A stretch of 60,410 nt of DNA. It comes from Chitinophaga pinensis. Its GTDB lineage: Bacteria; Bacteroidota; Bacteroidia; 2-12-FULL-35-15. Positions 1-9,597 of the stretch are shown here, piece by piece. Every line of letters begins with the position of its first letter. The first letter of the stretch is position 1. The DNA lies in the NCBI GenBank assembly GCA_945885475.1, contig CAMCYR010000014.1, positions 1 through 60,410 of the forward strand, written 5' to 3'. The notes below the pieces were generated by a model that worked only from the letters and a program-made list of their open reading frames with translations, did no database searches and was not told where the DNA came from. Position numbers and translations under genes: made by a program.

Positions 1-932
<932 letters not shown>

Positions 933-954
933 TTATTTTTTGTGATTCGTATTA

Positions 955-986
955 GGCGCTCCGTAGAAATATGGGGCGTTTTTTTG
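955..986 (+). terminator. Rho-independent terminator after dnaK
   Basis: A six-base-pair stem (957-962 CGCTCC with 973-978 GGGGCG, one G-T wobble) is followed by seven T residues. It lies 24 bases after the dnaK stop and before the convergent TspO gene. Confidence 0.75.
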
Positions 987-991
987 TCTAA

Positions 992-1471
992 TTAATTCAA
1001 ATACCAGATACTTCCATTCAGCAATGTGGCAAAAGAAACCCAAAGTAAATAAGGAATCAATAGGTAGCCAGCCGTTTTGTTGATGGCAGCAAAGTGACGG
1101 ATGGTACTGTTTATTGCAATCAATAAAATAACAATATCAATAAATGCGATGGCTGGGTTTTGCATCGTGAAAAACAAAAAAGACCAAATCAAATTGAGTA
1201 TCAATTGCAAACCAAATAATTTCATTGCTTTTTTTACTTCTTTTTTTTCAGTTCCTGCATTCCAGATCAGCGCGAATGCTATTCCCATTAGAATATAAAG
1301 AAGTGTCCATGCTGGTCCGAATATCCAGTTTGGTGGATTAAATAAAGGTTTTGTTATTGTTGTATACCATCCCGTTATTGAACTTGTTGTTGCTATCCCG
1401 GAAAGTCCACCTAAAGTTAGGCAGATAAAAATTGAAATTGGAATTTTTATGGATAGAGGAAGAGTTTTCAT
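992..1471 (-). CDS. TspO/MBR family membrane protein
   Basis: A 159-residue protein with five predicted hydrophobic segments, the size and topology of the TspO/MBR (tryptophan-rich sensory protein / translocator protein) family. The signature is the stretch around residues 35-65, with WYTTITKPLFNPPNW, then FGPAWTLLYILMGIAFALIW, which matches the family core of PxWxFGPvWtlLYilmGia. Family members bind porphyrins and other hydrophobic ligands and act in tetrapyrrole or stress signalling; the bacterial role is not settled. It sits alone, convergent with dnaK, which shares the terminator region. Family assignment is strong; a specific ligand cannot be inferred. Confidence 0.9.
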   Translation of the reverse strand: MKTLPLSIKIPISIFICLTLGGLSGIATTSSITGWYTTITKPLFNPPNWIFGPAWTLLYILMGIAFALIWNAGTEKKEVKKAMKLFGLQLILNLIWSFLFFTMQNPAIAFIDIVILLIAINSTIRHFAAINKTAGYLLIPYLLWVSFATLLNGSIWYLN

Positions 1472-1567
1472 TGCTCAAATTTATTTTTAGAAACAATCTT
1501 TACTTTATAAAGTTCAAATAATGCTGTTATATTCTCCTGTGCGTACTTCATTTTGCTCGAGCTATTT

Positions 1568-2662
1568 TTATTTTACAAAATAAGTGTAAGGTAATGGAAA
1601 CAATGGGTCGAAGCCGCTAGCGTTCACAATATATTGAATAATAAAAAAATTTATTAAGGTTAAAACCAATACAAAACGGGTAAATTTTTGAGGCTCCCAA
1701 TATGTTTTAAGCTTTTCTGCTGAAAGGAGGATTGCAGGAAATCCTAAGCAAAGCATTCTGGTAATGTCAAATGCAATTAGTAGCTGTAAAATATCAAAAA
1801 CAATTATGGAAGCAATTATCATAAAAAAACTATATTCTTTATTTTTCCATGTTTTATAAAGAACATAAACGGGGAAAAACCAAAAAAGTTTAAAAGCAAA
1901 AAAGAGGCCTGCTGGCAATAGTTGTAACATTTTACTTACTGCAAAATCAATATTTTTTTCTGAAAAATAATAATTTAAATCATATTCAACGGATGTATGC
2001 GCTGAAACCCAAAGCCTATAAAATAACAAGGGAAGTATGGCTATGAAATAAACAAAAAAATAGGTTGTTAATTTGGCTCCTGATTTAGTATTGGTGTAAT
2101 AAGCATATAGTATTAGAGCAGGCAGCATAAATAAACTGCTTTCGTGCGTAAGAAGTGCTAGTGAGAAAAATAATGCACTTAGATATATTTTTCTAACGAA
2201 TGAGAAGCTTAGGAAAATAAAAAAGTAGAAGACGGCATCTGTATAACCAGCAGCTACCAGTTGAATGAATATCGTGCAAGAAAATGCGATTAGTCCAGCA
2301 AATAGAATCGAGTCAATTGGGCTGAATTCTTTTTTTCTGTATACCCAATAGACAGATGAGATAAATAAGAAAGCAAAAATTAAAGGAATAATAAAAAATA
2401 AATCGCCACGAAGAAAGGAAATATATCCAATAAATGTTGGTAATATTCGATAACGTAAAGGATTAGGTGTGCTAAAATCGAATGGATTATTAGATAACAA
2501 TGAATATTGTAATCCATGATAGGCCGCCTCAAAGCGAGGTGTGGTGTAAATCATGTCAAATGCCAATAAAATCAAGCCAATTAGTAGGCTAGTGGCTATT
2601 AAACCTTTTGTTTTTTCTTGCTTTTCACAAAACAAGTTGATGTGCCGAATAATTTTATTCAT
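1568..2662 (-). CDS. Polytopic membrane protein, possibly GT-C or EpsG-like
   Basis: A 364-residue protein made almost entirely of hydrophobic segments, about nine to ten predicted transmembrane helices, beginning after a short cytoplasmic N-terminus (residues 1-18). I do not recognise a named family with certainty. The run LALLTHESSLFMLPALIL (around residue 165-185) is the kind of segment seen in integral-membrane glycosyltransferases of the GT-C fold and in EpsG/Wzy-like polysaccharide proteins, which would suggest a role in surface glycan assembly. The downstream gene (lipoprotein hydrolase) follows after 25 bases going the other way along the same strand, so the two may be adjacent members of one transcript. 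Function is a guess. Confidence 0.75.
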   Translation of the reverse strand: MNKIIRHINLFCEKQEKTKGLIATSLLIGLILLAFDMIYTTPRFEAAYHGLQYSLLSNNPFDFSTPNPLRYRILPTFIGYISFLRGDLFFIIPLIFAFLFISSVYWVYRKKEFSPIDSILFAGLIAFSCTIFIQLVAAGYTDAVFYFFIFLSFSFVRKIYLSALFFSLALLTHESSLFMLPALILYAYYTNTKSGAKLTTYFFVYFIAILPLLFYRLWVSAHTSVEYDLNYYFSEKNIDFAVSKMLQLLPAGLFFAFKLFWFFPVYVLYKTWKNKEYSFFMIIASIIVFDILQLLIAFDITRMLCLGFPAILLSAEKLKTYWEPQKFTRFVLVLTLINFFIIQYIVNASGFDPLFPLPYTYFVK

Positions 2663-2687
2663 TGTAAGTCAGTAAATTTAATTGGAT

Positions 2688-3512
2688 TTATTTTATCAAC
2701 TCGATAAATTTCTTTACAAAATCACCTCTATACAATTCGCTACATTGAATGTGCGGTCCTTTTATTTCCCAGAATTCTTTCGGAGCTAAGGCCTTTTCGA
2801 AGAGCTCTTTACCCATATAAAATGGACAAGTTGCATCTTCTGTACTGTGTATAATGAGTTTAGGAATAGTTACTTTAGCTATTTCATCAATGGCATTGTA
2901 TTTACTTGGAACCAGCATTTTTGACAGCCATTTAGGTGCACCGCTTTTTCCTCCCACATAAATTGCCATGCGTTCGTGCCCTGTGAATGCACCTTCAACA
3001 ACCAAGCCGTCAATCATGTTTTGTTCGCGAGCTGCAACCACGCAAGACAAATGTCCGCCTAGTGATTGACCGAACAAAATAAGTTTGGTGTTTTTTACGT
3101 CTTCACGTTTCTTGACATAATGAAGAGCAGAGATTCCGTCTTCCAGCACTTTTTCCTGGGATACTTTTCCTTCAGATTTGCCGAACCCTTGATAATCGAA
3201 AACCATCACTTGAAATCCTGCCTTAATTAATGAATCAGAAAATTGATATTGGTAAGAAATGTTTCCGGCATTGCCATGAAAGTGTAAAATGGTTCCTATG
3301 ATTTTTTTATTTTTTGGTTTGAAAAACCATCCATTCAGATTTTTCCTATTGGTAGAAGGGAAGTTTATTTCTTCAATAAAATAACGGGATGTGTCCGGCT
3401 GATATTTTAGATCCTTATATGGAGCATAAAAAAAGGCAGATGTACTGCAAGATGAGGATGCAATGATTAAAATAAAAAGGATGCAAAAAGAATGTAAATA
3501 GTATTTTTTCAT
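2688..3512 (-). CDS. Alpha/beta hydrolase lipoprotein
   Basis: A 274-residue serine hydrolase of the alpha/beta fold. The N-terminus is a lipoprotein signal (hydrophobic run then IIASSSCST, lipobox Cys near residue 22), so the enzyme is expected to be anchored in the envelope. The oxyanion strand FHGNAGN (about residue 78) and the nucleophile elbow GQSLGG (about residue 148) are both clear. The later FEKALAPKEFWEIKGPHIQC supplies the likely catalytic His, and HSTEDATCPF the likely Asp. This arrangement matches the ABHD12/BEM46-like branch of lipases and peptidases. It precedes the polytopic membrane protein on the same strand with a 25-base gap. The natural substrate is unknown. Confidence 0.9.
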   Translation of the reverse strand: MKKYYLHSFCILFILIIASSSCSTSAFFYAPYKDLKYQPDTSRYFIEEINFPSTNRKNLNGWFFKPKNKKIIGTILHFHGNAGNISYQYQFSDSLIKAGFQVMVFDYQGFGKSEGKVSQEKVLEDGISALHYVKKREDVKNTKLILFGQSLGGHLSCVVAAREQNMIDGLVVEGAFTGHERMAIYVGGKSGAPKWLSKMLVPSKYNAIDEIAKVTIPKLIIHSTEDATCPFYMGKELFEKALAPKEFWEIKGPHIQCSELYRGDFVKKFIELIK

Positions 3513-3728
3513 TCGTCACTAGTCATTAAATATTTTTTCTTTTTGTATGTATTTTTTCGATTTAATTAGTGTTGAATCCCAATAAAATTTATTCTTTCGG
3601 AAGTCTTTTTGAATTTTATTTTTGCTTTTTGTTCAGTTTTTTTATCTTTTCTCTTTTTTGAAAATAAATTTGTCATATGAAAATAAAAAAAACGTCAAAT
3701 ATCACGTTTCCAATATTAGCAATAAATA

Positions 3729-3759
3729 TTTGATTTAGTAGTTTAGTATCGTATATTTG
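3729..3759 (+). promoter_or_regulatory. Bacteroidota-type promoter for the cold-shock gene
   Basis: TTTG at 3729-3732 and TATATTTG at 3752-3759 are separated by 19 bases, an exact fit to the Bacteroidota primary sigma consensus (-33 TTTG, -7 TAnnTTTG). Transcription would begin near 3766, giving a 5' leader of about 25 bases before the cold-shock ATG. Confidence 0.75.
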
Positions 3760-3790
3760 TTTTTAGTATTAATTATTAATTTTAAATTGA

Positions 3791-3982
3791 ATGAAAACAG
3801 GTACAGTAAAATTTTTCAACGTTTCTAAAGGTTTTGGTTTTATCACCGTTGATAGTACGAATCAGGAATTATTTGTTCACGTTACAGGTTTGGTTGATCA
3901 GATCCGTGATGGAGATAAAGTTACTTTTGAAGAAGCTGAGGGTAAAAAAGGTTTAAATGCAGTAGATGTTAGAAAAGCATAA
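3791..3982 (+). CDS. Cold-shock domain protein (CspA family)
   Basis: A 63-residue single cold-shock domain, a nucleic-acid chaperone that binds single-stranded RNA and DNA. The two RNA-binding motifs are present: RNP1 as KGFGFI (residues 13-18) and RNP2 as LFVHV (residues 27-31); the N-terminal TGTVKFFN is diagnostic. The final segment KKGLNAVDVRKA matches the usual form in Bacteroidota. The gene is monocistronic, with its own promoter 30 bases upstream and a strong stem-loop terminator after it. The leader looks short, so the long structured leader seen in some cold-inducible csp mRNAs is not evident. Confidence 0.96.
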   Translation: MKTGTVKFFNVSKGFGFITVDSTNQELFVHVTGLVDQIRDGDKVTFEEAEGKKGLNAVDVRKA

Positions 3983-4000
3983 TTGTAAAAAACATTTTTT

Positions 4001-4037
4001 AAAAAAAGCCATCCGATGAATTCGAATGGCTTTTTTG
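4001..4037 (+). terminator. Bidirectional terminator after the cold-shock gene
   Basis: A ten-base stem with one mismatch (arms AGCCATCCGA and TCGAATGGCT) is flanked by an A run on the left and a T run on the right. It can terminate both the cold-shock gene and the convergent minus-strand gene that ends at 4096. Confidence 0.85.
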
Positions 4038-4095
4038 TTTTTTTTTATTTTGATTGTTTGTTTTTAGAACAATACTTCAACGTTTTTTGTCCATA

Positions 4096-4824
4096 CTAAT
4101 CTTTGACTTCTTCTCCGTTCACCCATTTTTGTTGTTCAGCTTTACCACTTTCATCATACTCTTTCCAAATTCCATCTTTTTGATAATCTATGTTAGCAGC
4201 GCTATATTTCACAGGGCCTTCTGCTTTTATTTTTCCGCTTGCGTAATACTCTTTTTTAAAATAGATCTTTTTCTTTGGCTCAGTCATCTCGAAAATTTCC
4301 TGAGGTTTGCCATCTTCTGAATAGGATTTACGCATAATCAAGTACTCCATATTTTTTGAATTTTCTTCCGTATATTCAATCTGTCCGTTTTGATAATAAT
4401 CTGTCCAAATTTGCGGACTGCCATCATAATAGGTAATGTCAGATTTAAGTTTCCCATCCGAATAGAATAGTTGAAGATTGCTGCGTTTAAAGTCAACCAA
4501 TTTGAATGAGCGTTCTACATTACCGTTGGAATAAAAATTCTTGTAGATTTTCAAATGTCCGTCTTCGTAAAATCCTTTATGTATTACTGTTCCTATTTCG
4601 TAGATATCTTCCAGCCAGCCTTGACAAGCATATCCTTTTTTGTCATTTCTAACGGAATCTCCACCGGTATAGAAATTTAATTTTTCGTACATCGTTATGC
4701 CATATTCAGGATCAACCACCTTGGCTTCGTTGTATTTTACAGGTACTGGAATTTGGCCGAAAAACTGGGCAAAGGAGATTTGTGTGATTGAAATCAAAAG
4801 AAAAAGTAAAAATATTTTTTTCAT
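4096..4824 (-). CDS. Secreted MORN-variant repeat protein (YwqK-like)
   Basis: A 242-residue exported protein with a signal peptide (about residues 1-19, ending in SFAQ) followed by a series of short repeats built around [YF]x[NSD]Gxx: FYEDGHLKIY, FYSNGNVERSF, FYSDGKLKSDI, YYQNGQIEYTE, YSEDGKPQEIF, YYASGKIKAEG and YDESGKAEQQKW. These are the MORN-variant repeats found in proteins annotated as YwqK-family antitoxins; in Bacteroidota most such secreted proteins are not shown to be antitoxins and probably act as surface or periplasmic binding scaffolds. No toxin gene lies beside it. Family recognition is good, function open. Confidence 0.85.
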   Translation of the reverse strand: MKKIFLLFLLISITQISFAQFFGQIPVPVKYNEAKVVDPEYGITMYEKLNFYTGGDSVRNDKKGYACQGWLEDIYEIGTVIHKGFYEDGHLKIYKNFYSNGNVERSFKLVDFKRSNLQLFYSDGKLKSDITYYDGSPQIWTDYYQNGQIEYTEENSKNMEYLIMRKSYSEDGKPQEIFEMTEPKKKIYFKKEYYASGKIKAEGPVKYSAANIDYQKDGIWKEYDESGKAEQQKWVNGEEVKD

Positions 4825-4944
4825 CTATTTGATTTAATTATGTACGCTACTATTCTGTGAATGTAAAAAAAGATGAATCAAAATTGAAAATCTCCATTCA
4901 AAATAAAATGAACAGAGATTTTACGAAATGGAAATTTTTTTTAA

Positions 4945-5886
4945 TTAATGAATTCCTTTATCAGCAAGGTATCTTTCCGCATCTAAGGCTCCCATACAAC
5001 CGCTTCCTGCGGCAGTAACGGCTTGACGATAAATATGATCCTGCGCATCGCCTGTAGCAAATACTCCGGAAACATTTGTTTTACTTGAACCTGGGATTGT
5101 TTGAATGTAGCCTGTTTCATCTAATTTCAAATAATCTTTAAATATATCCGTATTTGGTTTATGTCCGATAGCGACAAAAAATCCTGTTACCTCAAGTCTT
5201 CTCTCCTCTCCTTTGTTATTCACAATCAAGGCACCATCAACTGTTTTTTCTCCAAGAATTTCTTTTGTTTCTGAATTGAAAAGAACTTCAATATTAGGAG
5301 TATTCAGAACACGGTGCTGCATTGCTTTTGATGCACGCATTTCTTCTTTCCGAACAATCATGTATACTTTTCTGCACAGCTTTGCAAGATAGGTAGCTTC
5401 TTCTGCAGCAGTATCTCCTGCACCAACGATAGCTACATCCTGACCTTTGAAAAAGAATCCATCGCATACCGCACATGCTGAAACGCCAAATCCATTCAAC
5501 CGCTCTTCTGATGGTAATCCTAACCACTTCGCGGAAGCGCCAGTTGCAATAATAACGCTATCGGCAGTGATAGTAGTTTTTTCATCAATTATAACTTTGT
5601 GAACAGGGCCCGAAAAATCAACCGATGTAGCTAATCCCCAGCGGATATCCGTTCCGAAACGTTCCGCTTGTGCTTTAAAATCTTCCATCATCTCCGGTCC
5701 TTGTGTTCCTTTCGGATATCCCGGATAATTTTCAACTTCTGTTGTAATCGTTAATTGTCCGCCTGGTTGCAATCCTTGGTACATTACCGGTTTCATATCA
5801 GCTCTTGCTGCATATATTGCTGCTGTATAACCTGCAGGTCCACTCCCGATTATCAGACATTTTACGTGTTCAACTTGTTCTGTCAT
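4945..5886 (-). CDS. trxB: Thioredoxin-disulfide reductase
   Basis: A 313-residue cytoplasmic flavoenzyme that uses NADPH to reduce thioredoxin. The FAD-binding GSGPAGYTAAIYAARA is at residues 13-28, the redox-active pair is CAVC (about residues 137-140), the NADPH-binding motif is GAGDTAAEEA, and the C-terminal FAD contact is GVFATGDAQD. GGQLTITTEVENYPG also matches the family. Length is normal (about 310-320). It appears to be a single-gene unit, separated by about 120 bases from genes on both sides. Assignment is secure. Confidence 0.97.
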   Translation of the reverse strand: MTEQVEHVKCLIIGSGPAGYTAAIYAARADMKPVMYQGLQPGGQLTITTEVENYPGYPKGTQGPEMMEDFKAQAERFGTDIRWGLATSVDFSGPVHKVIIDEKTTITADSVIIATGASAKWLGLPSEERLNGFGVSACAVCDGFFFKGQDVAIVGAGDTAAEEATYLAKLCRKVYMIVRKEEMRASKAMQHRVLNTPNIEVLFNSETKEILGEKTVDGALIVNNKGEERRLEVTGFFVAIGHKPNTDIFKDYLKLDETGYIQTIPGSSKTNVSGVFATGDAQDHIYRQAVTAAGSGCMGALDAERYLADKGIH

Positions 5887-6003
5887 AATTTTATTCTTGT
5901 ATTAATAATATGCGCTAGCGAAATTACCAATTGTTTTAATGTTGTTTTATATATTTTATTCACAAATGGAATAAAAGAGCTTGATCTATAGGGATTGATG
6001 GTT

Positions 6004-6900
6004 TTAGGGTGTTGGCATGATCGTATCGTAGCTGGTGCCCATACCGCTCCATACGCCTAAAGCTCCATTATCAAAATTCCCCAAAATAGTGGTTGGGGAA
6101 GCAAAGGGGTTCCCATTGCTGGATAGTGCAGATTCGAAGGTGGAGTAAAAATCCTTGCTCGCCCTGTCGAGCGTGCAGAATTTAATATAGATGGTATCCG
6201 ATTTTTTATAATAATTTCTTTCAGACTCGATATCATTTTCAAAGGAGCTGGCGCTGTCTGTTGGATCGTATGCTTTTGTGTAGGCGAATTCAAACTGTTT
6301 GCCATCAATAAGTTTATCGTCGAAAGTCGCACCAAAGGGTGCCAGAAAGCGTCTATCCTTCGTTGCTCTTTTTGAATACCATCTGTAGTTGTTTCCTAAA
6401 CCAGAAGGATCAGATAGGCGTGCATTTGCGAAACCTAAAGAATCTTCAGGTGGCTGTGGTTTCCACCATACCGAATCTAATGCAATTGGATAGGGGATTG
6501 ATGTGGTGGCAGAATACACATTGCCATCTGAAGTGACAACCCGCAATGAATAATTTTGTCCGGAAACTCCGATTATTGGATTTGGACGTCCAAGTGGATG
6601 TCTATATACCAATCCGATGGATGAGAAGCTGTCGATAGCCAATGTTAGTGTGTCGGTGATTATACCATTTGAAACATAAACTTTCGCATCTAATACATAC
6701 AGATCGGTAATGGTACTTCCCGATACGGAGGAAAATAATGGGATTGTTCGGGTGATAATAACTGTTGCCCCTTTACCATTTTCAATTACTCCTTCAATTA
6801 CAATTTTTTTGTCGGAGTTGGGTAGCTTCACGTCTATTGACTCTGTACATGCCGAAAATAAAGCTGTAGCAATTGCGGTAAATAAAATATATTTTTTCAT
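6004..6900 (-). CDS. DUF4249 outer-membrane-associated lipoprotein
   Basis: A 298-residue lipoprotein with signal sequence and lipobox LFSAC (Cys near residue 18). The N-terminal part (VIEGVIENGKGATVIITRTIPLFSS) and the later SVSGSTITDLYVLDAKVYVS, then YSLRVVTSDGNVYSATTSIP, follow the layout of DUF4249 proteins of Bacteroidota, which start with a beta-rich domain. Members of this family are usually encoded directly after a TonB-dependent receptor, as here: the receptor stops 21 bases upstream on the same strand. A role as accessory lipoprotein to that receptor is the natural inference, but no substrate is indicated. Confidence 0.88.
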   Translation of the reverse strand: MKKYILFTAIATALFSACTESIDVKLPNSDKKIVIEGVIENGKGATVIITRTIPLFSSVSGSTITDLYVLDAKVYVSNGIITDTLTLAIDSFSSIGLVYRHPLGRPNPIIGVSGQNYSLRVVTSDGNVYSATTSIPYPIALDSVWWKPQPPEDSLGFANARLSDPSGLGNNYRWYSKRATKDRRFLAPFGATFDDKLIDGKQFEFAYTKAYDPTDSASSFENDIESERNYYKKSDTIYIKFCTLDRASKDFYSTFESALSSNGNPFASPTTILGNFDNGALGVWSGMGTSYDTIMPTP

Positions 6901-6921
6901 TTTTTAATGAATTTAAAAGTA

Positions 6922-9402
6922 TTAAAATTTAAAATTCCATGTTACTGAAGGTAGGATCGGAAACAAGTAAACCTGTTTTGCCTTGATCGTTAAATTACCT
7001 TGTGTAGCGCTTCCTTCGTTTGCAAAATAAATGATGTAAGGGTTGTGTCTGTTATATATATTGAATATACTGAAGGTCCAGCTTGATTCGTAATTTTTAA
7101 ATAATCTTGTTGGTATTTTTATTTCCTCTGTTGTTACTTTATCCTCTAATCCGAATTTTTTCAGGATACGTTTTTTTCTGCGTTCAATCTTTTTCGTTCT
7201 ATCTGGGGTATATGTTCCAGAAAAATCTAATCGATGATATGCTGGCATTCTGAATGCATTTCTATCACTATAATCATACGTGATGTTTCCATCTACAATG
7301 TAGTAGGAGGTAGGGATTGTGATTGCATTTCCTGTTCCATAAACAAAAATAGCAGCGAATGTCCATTTCTTACTAAGGTCGTAACTTAAAACAAGAGAGG
7401 CATCATGTCTTCTATCATACTTCGCATAAAATTCTTTACCGCGGTTCAGATCAGGAAAAGTGCGTTTGGTGTAGGAAAGTGTATAGCCAATCCAGCCGTT
7501 AAACTTCCCGACTCTCTTTTTAACAAATAATTCTATACCATAGGCTTCACCTTTTCCGAAAACAAATTGATTATCCGCATTGTCACCAATAGCAGCACCA
7601 GGCAGAGACCCATCAGAATACTCGATTTGATTTTTGAAATCTTTATAGTACACTTCTACAGATGTTTCGTAATTGTTATCCTTGAAATTTCTGAAATACC
7701 CCAACGAGTACTGGGAACCTTTTTGAGGCTTAACTAATTCAGAAGAAGGAACCCATGTATCGATCGGTAAGGTCACCGCTGATAACGATGCAAGGTGAAT
7801 GTATTGAAGGTTATAGGTGTAAGAAGCTTTTATAGAAGATTTTGTATTTAATGAATATCTGGCATTAAATCGCGGTTCAAATCCGCCATAATCGGCCACT
7901 TTTTTATTCGGGCCCGTAGAGATGGTTGAGGATGTTTGCCCGGTGATTGGATCTTTAACGTATCTGTCGAAAGGACCAACCTGCATAAAATATGAATATC
8001 TTAATCCGAGGTGGATCTTGAATTTATCAGTCACATCAAAATCATCAGAAAGGTATGCAGCGATATCATGCGCAAGTAATTTTTTTACGCCTCCAAGATT
8101 AAATTCTGTTTCTCCTTGTTTGGCGGTAGCACTGATTGGTTTGAAGGTGTGAAAAATATAATTAACACCAAATTTAACTTCGTGACGGATGGTAGGGAAA
8201 TAACTAAAGTCGACCTTCCCGTTCCAATCGCTTATTCCTGAAAATAATTTCACTTCGAATCCGCTTTGTTCTGCGGTAAAAGTAAATTTGTAATCACTGT
8301 AGATTGCTGATACATTCATAAACAATTTGTTGCTGAACAAATGGTTCCAGCGGACAACAGCCGTTGAATTTCCCCAGGAAACACCCAGTTTGAATTCAGC
8401 ATCTTTGTCCTGGAAGTTCATGATATCGCGGCCTAAATATCCACTTGCAAAAATTCTATCTTTATCTGATAATCGATAATTTACTTTTGCATTCAAGTCA
8501 TAAAAATAAACCCCCGAATTTTTCAGCGGAGACTCTGGTTTTGCAAAAGGGCGCGCAAGCACGTCGATGTATGTTCTTCGTCCGGAAACGATAAATGAGC
8601 CGGTATCTTTTTTTAGCGGACCCTCAATGGTAAATCGGGAGGAAATTAATCCGATTCCACCGGATGCGTGGTAGGTTTTATTGTTTCCCTCTTTCATTGA
8701 AATGTCTAACACTGAAGCAAGTCTTCCTCCGTATTGAGCCGGCATTCCACCTTTTACCAGATTTATGCTTTTTACGGCATCGCCATTGAACACAGAGAAA
8801 AATCCTAATAAGTGGGAGGCATTATAAACGACTGCTTCATCAAGTAAAATTAAATTCTGATCAGGTCCGCCACCGCGAACATAAAACCCTGAATTACCAT
8901 CCCCGCTAGATTTTACTCCGGGCAGTAATTGAATTGTTTTTAAAATGTCGACTTCACCCAAAAATGCAGGCAATTTTTTTATTTCTTCCATATCGAGTTT
9001 GATAGATCCGACCGAAGTACTGGATACATTTTTATCGATTTTATCCGAACTGATCTCCACTTCCTTTACATTTATTGCCGCAGGTTGCAACTCAATATTT
9101 AAGCGAATGTCCTTGTCGAGAACAATCTGTTTAACAAAATTCTGATATCCTATATAAGAACTTATAAGCGTATAGGTTCCTTTTTCAACGGTGATTGAGA
9201 AGAAACCATATTGATTCGTATTTCCACCTTTCAGTAATTCTTTGATATATACATTCGCACCGATACTGTATTCGCCATTAGATGCGTCCTTAACATAACC
9301 GCTGATTGTGTAATTTTTTGTGTCTTGCGCATTGCTGTTTAAAGAAAGAATTAAAGAAAAAAGCATGAACAGTAATGATTTGATCGGTGAATGAGTTCTC
9401 AT
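6922..9402 (-). CDS. TonB-dependent receptor with carboxypeptidase-like domain
   Basis: An outer-membrane beta-barrel receptor of 826 residues, starting most plausibly at the ATG at 9402 (MRTHSPIK) rather than the ATG three codons earlier. After a signal peptide ending in SNAQ comes a carboxypeptidase-like regulatory domain (about residues 30-115, with YTISGYVKDASNGEYSIGANV) as in SusC-like receptors, then the plug (VRGGGPDQNLILLDEAVVYN, with GGRLASVLDI). The remainder is barrel strands ending in the aromatic TWNFKF. It lies in a two-gene unit with the DUF4249 lipoprotein. It is probably an import receptor; no SusD partner is present, so the ligand cannot be guessed from context. Confidence 0.95.
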   Translation of the reverse strand: MRTHSPIKSLLFMLFSLILSLNSNAQDTKNYTISGYVKDASNGEYSIGANVYIKELLKGGNTNQYGFFSITVEKGTYTLISSYIGYQNFVKQIVLDKDIRLNIELQPAAINVKEVEISSDKIDKNVSSTSVGSIKLDMEEIKKLPAFLGEVDILKTIQLLPGVKSSGDGNSGFYVRGGGPDQNLILLDEAVVYNASHLLGFFSVFNGDAVKSINLVKGGMPAQYGGRLASVLDISMKEGNNKTYHASGGIGLISSRFTIEGPLKKDTGSFIVSGRRTYIDVLARPFAKPESPLKNSGVYFYDLNAKVNYRLSDKDRIFASGYLGRDIMNFQDKDAEFKLGVSWGNSTAVVRWNHLFSNKLFMNVSAIYSDYKFTFTAEQSGFEVKLFSGISDWNGKVDFSYFPTIRHEVKFGVNYIFHTFKPISATAKQGETEFNLGGVKKLLAHDIAAYLSDDFDVTDKFKIHLGLRYSYFMQVGPFDRYVKDPITGQTSSTISTGPNKKVADYGGFEPRFNARYSLNTKSSIKASYTYNLQYIHLASLSAVTLPIDTWVPSSELVKPQKGSQYSLGYFRNFKDNNYETSVEVYYKDFKNQIEYSDGSLPGAAIGDNADNQFVFGKGEAYGIELFVKKRVGKFNGWIGYTLSYTKRTFPDLNRGKEFYAKYDRRHDASLVLSYDLSKKWTFAAIFVYGTGNAITIPTSYYIVDGNITYDYSDRNAFRMPAYHRLDFSGTYTPDRTKKIERRKKRILKKFGLEDKVTTEEIKIPTRLFKNYESSWTFSIFNIYNRHNPYIIYFANEGSATQGNLTIKAKQVYLFPILPSVTWNFKF

Positions 9403-9597
9403 AAAAAGCAAATATGTTTAAAAGGTTGATGCCCCAATGTTAGTATTAGCAAGCAAAGTATAAAATTAAACAATAAAGTAGAATGTATGTTCTAACATTG
9501 TTAATTTTGATCGGCAAAACTATGGAAACATTTTTTGATTTCAAAGTTTCCGTAGCACAATTTTGAATAAATAATAATTTGTTGATATTGCGTTAAA

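Noticed and set aside
4096-4824. Toxin-antitoxin pair suggested by YwqK-like name
   Set aside because: The protein is exported and no small toxin gene is adjacent; the name reflects repeat similarity only.
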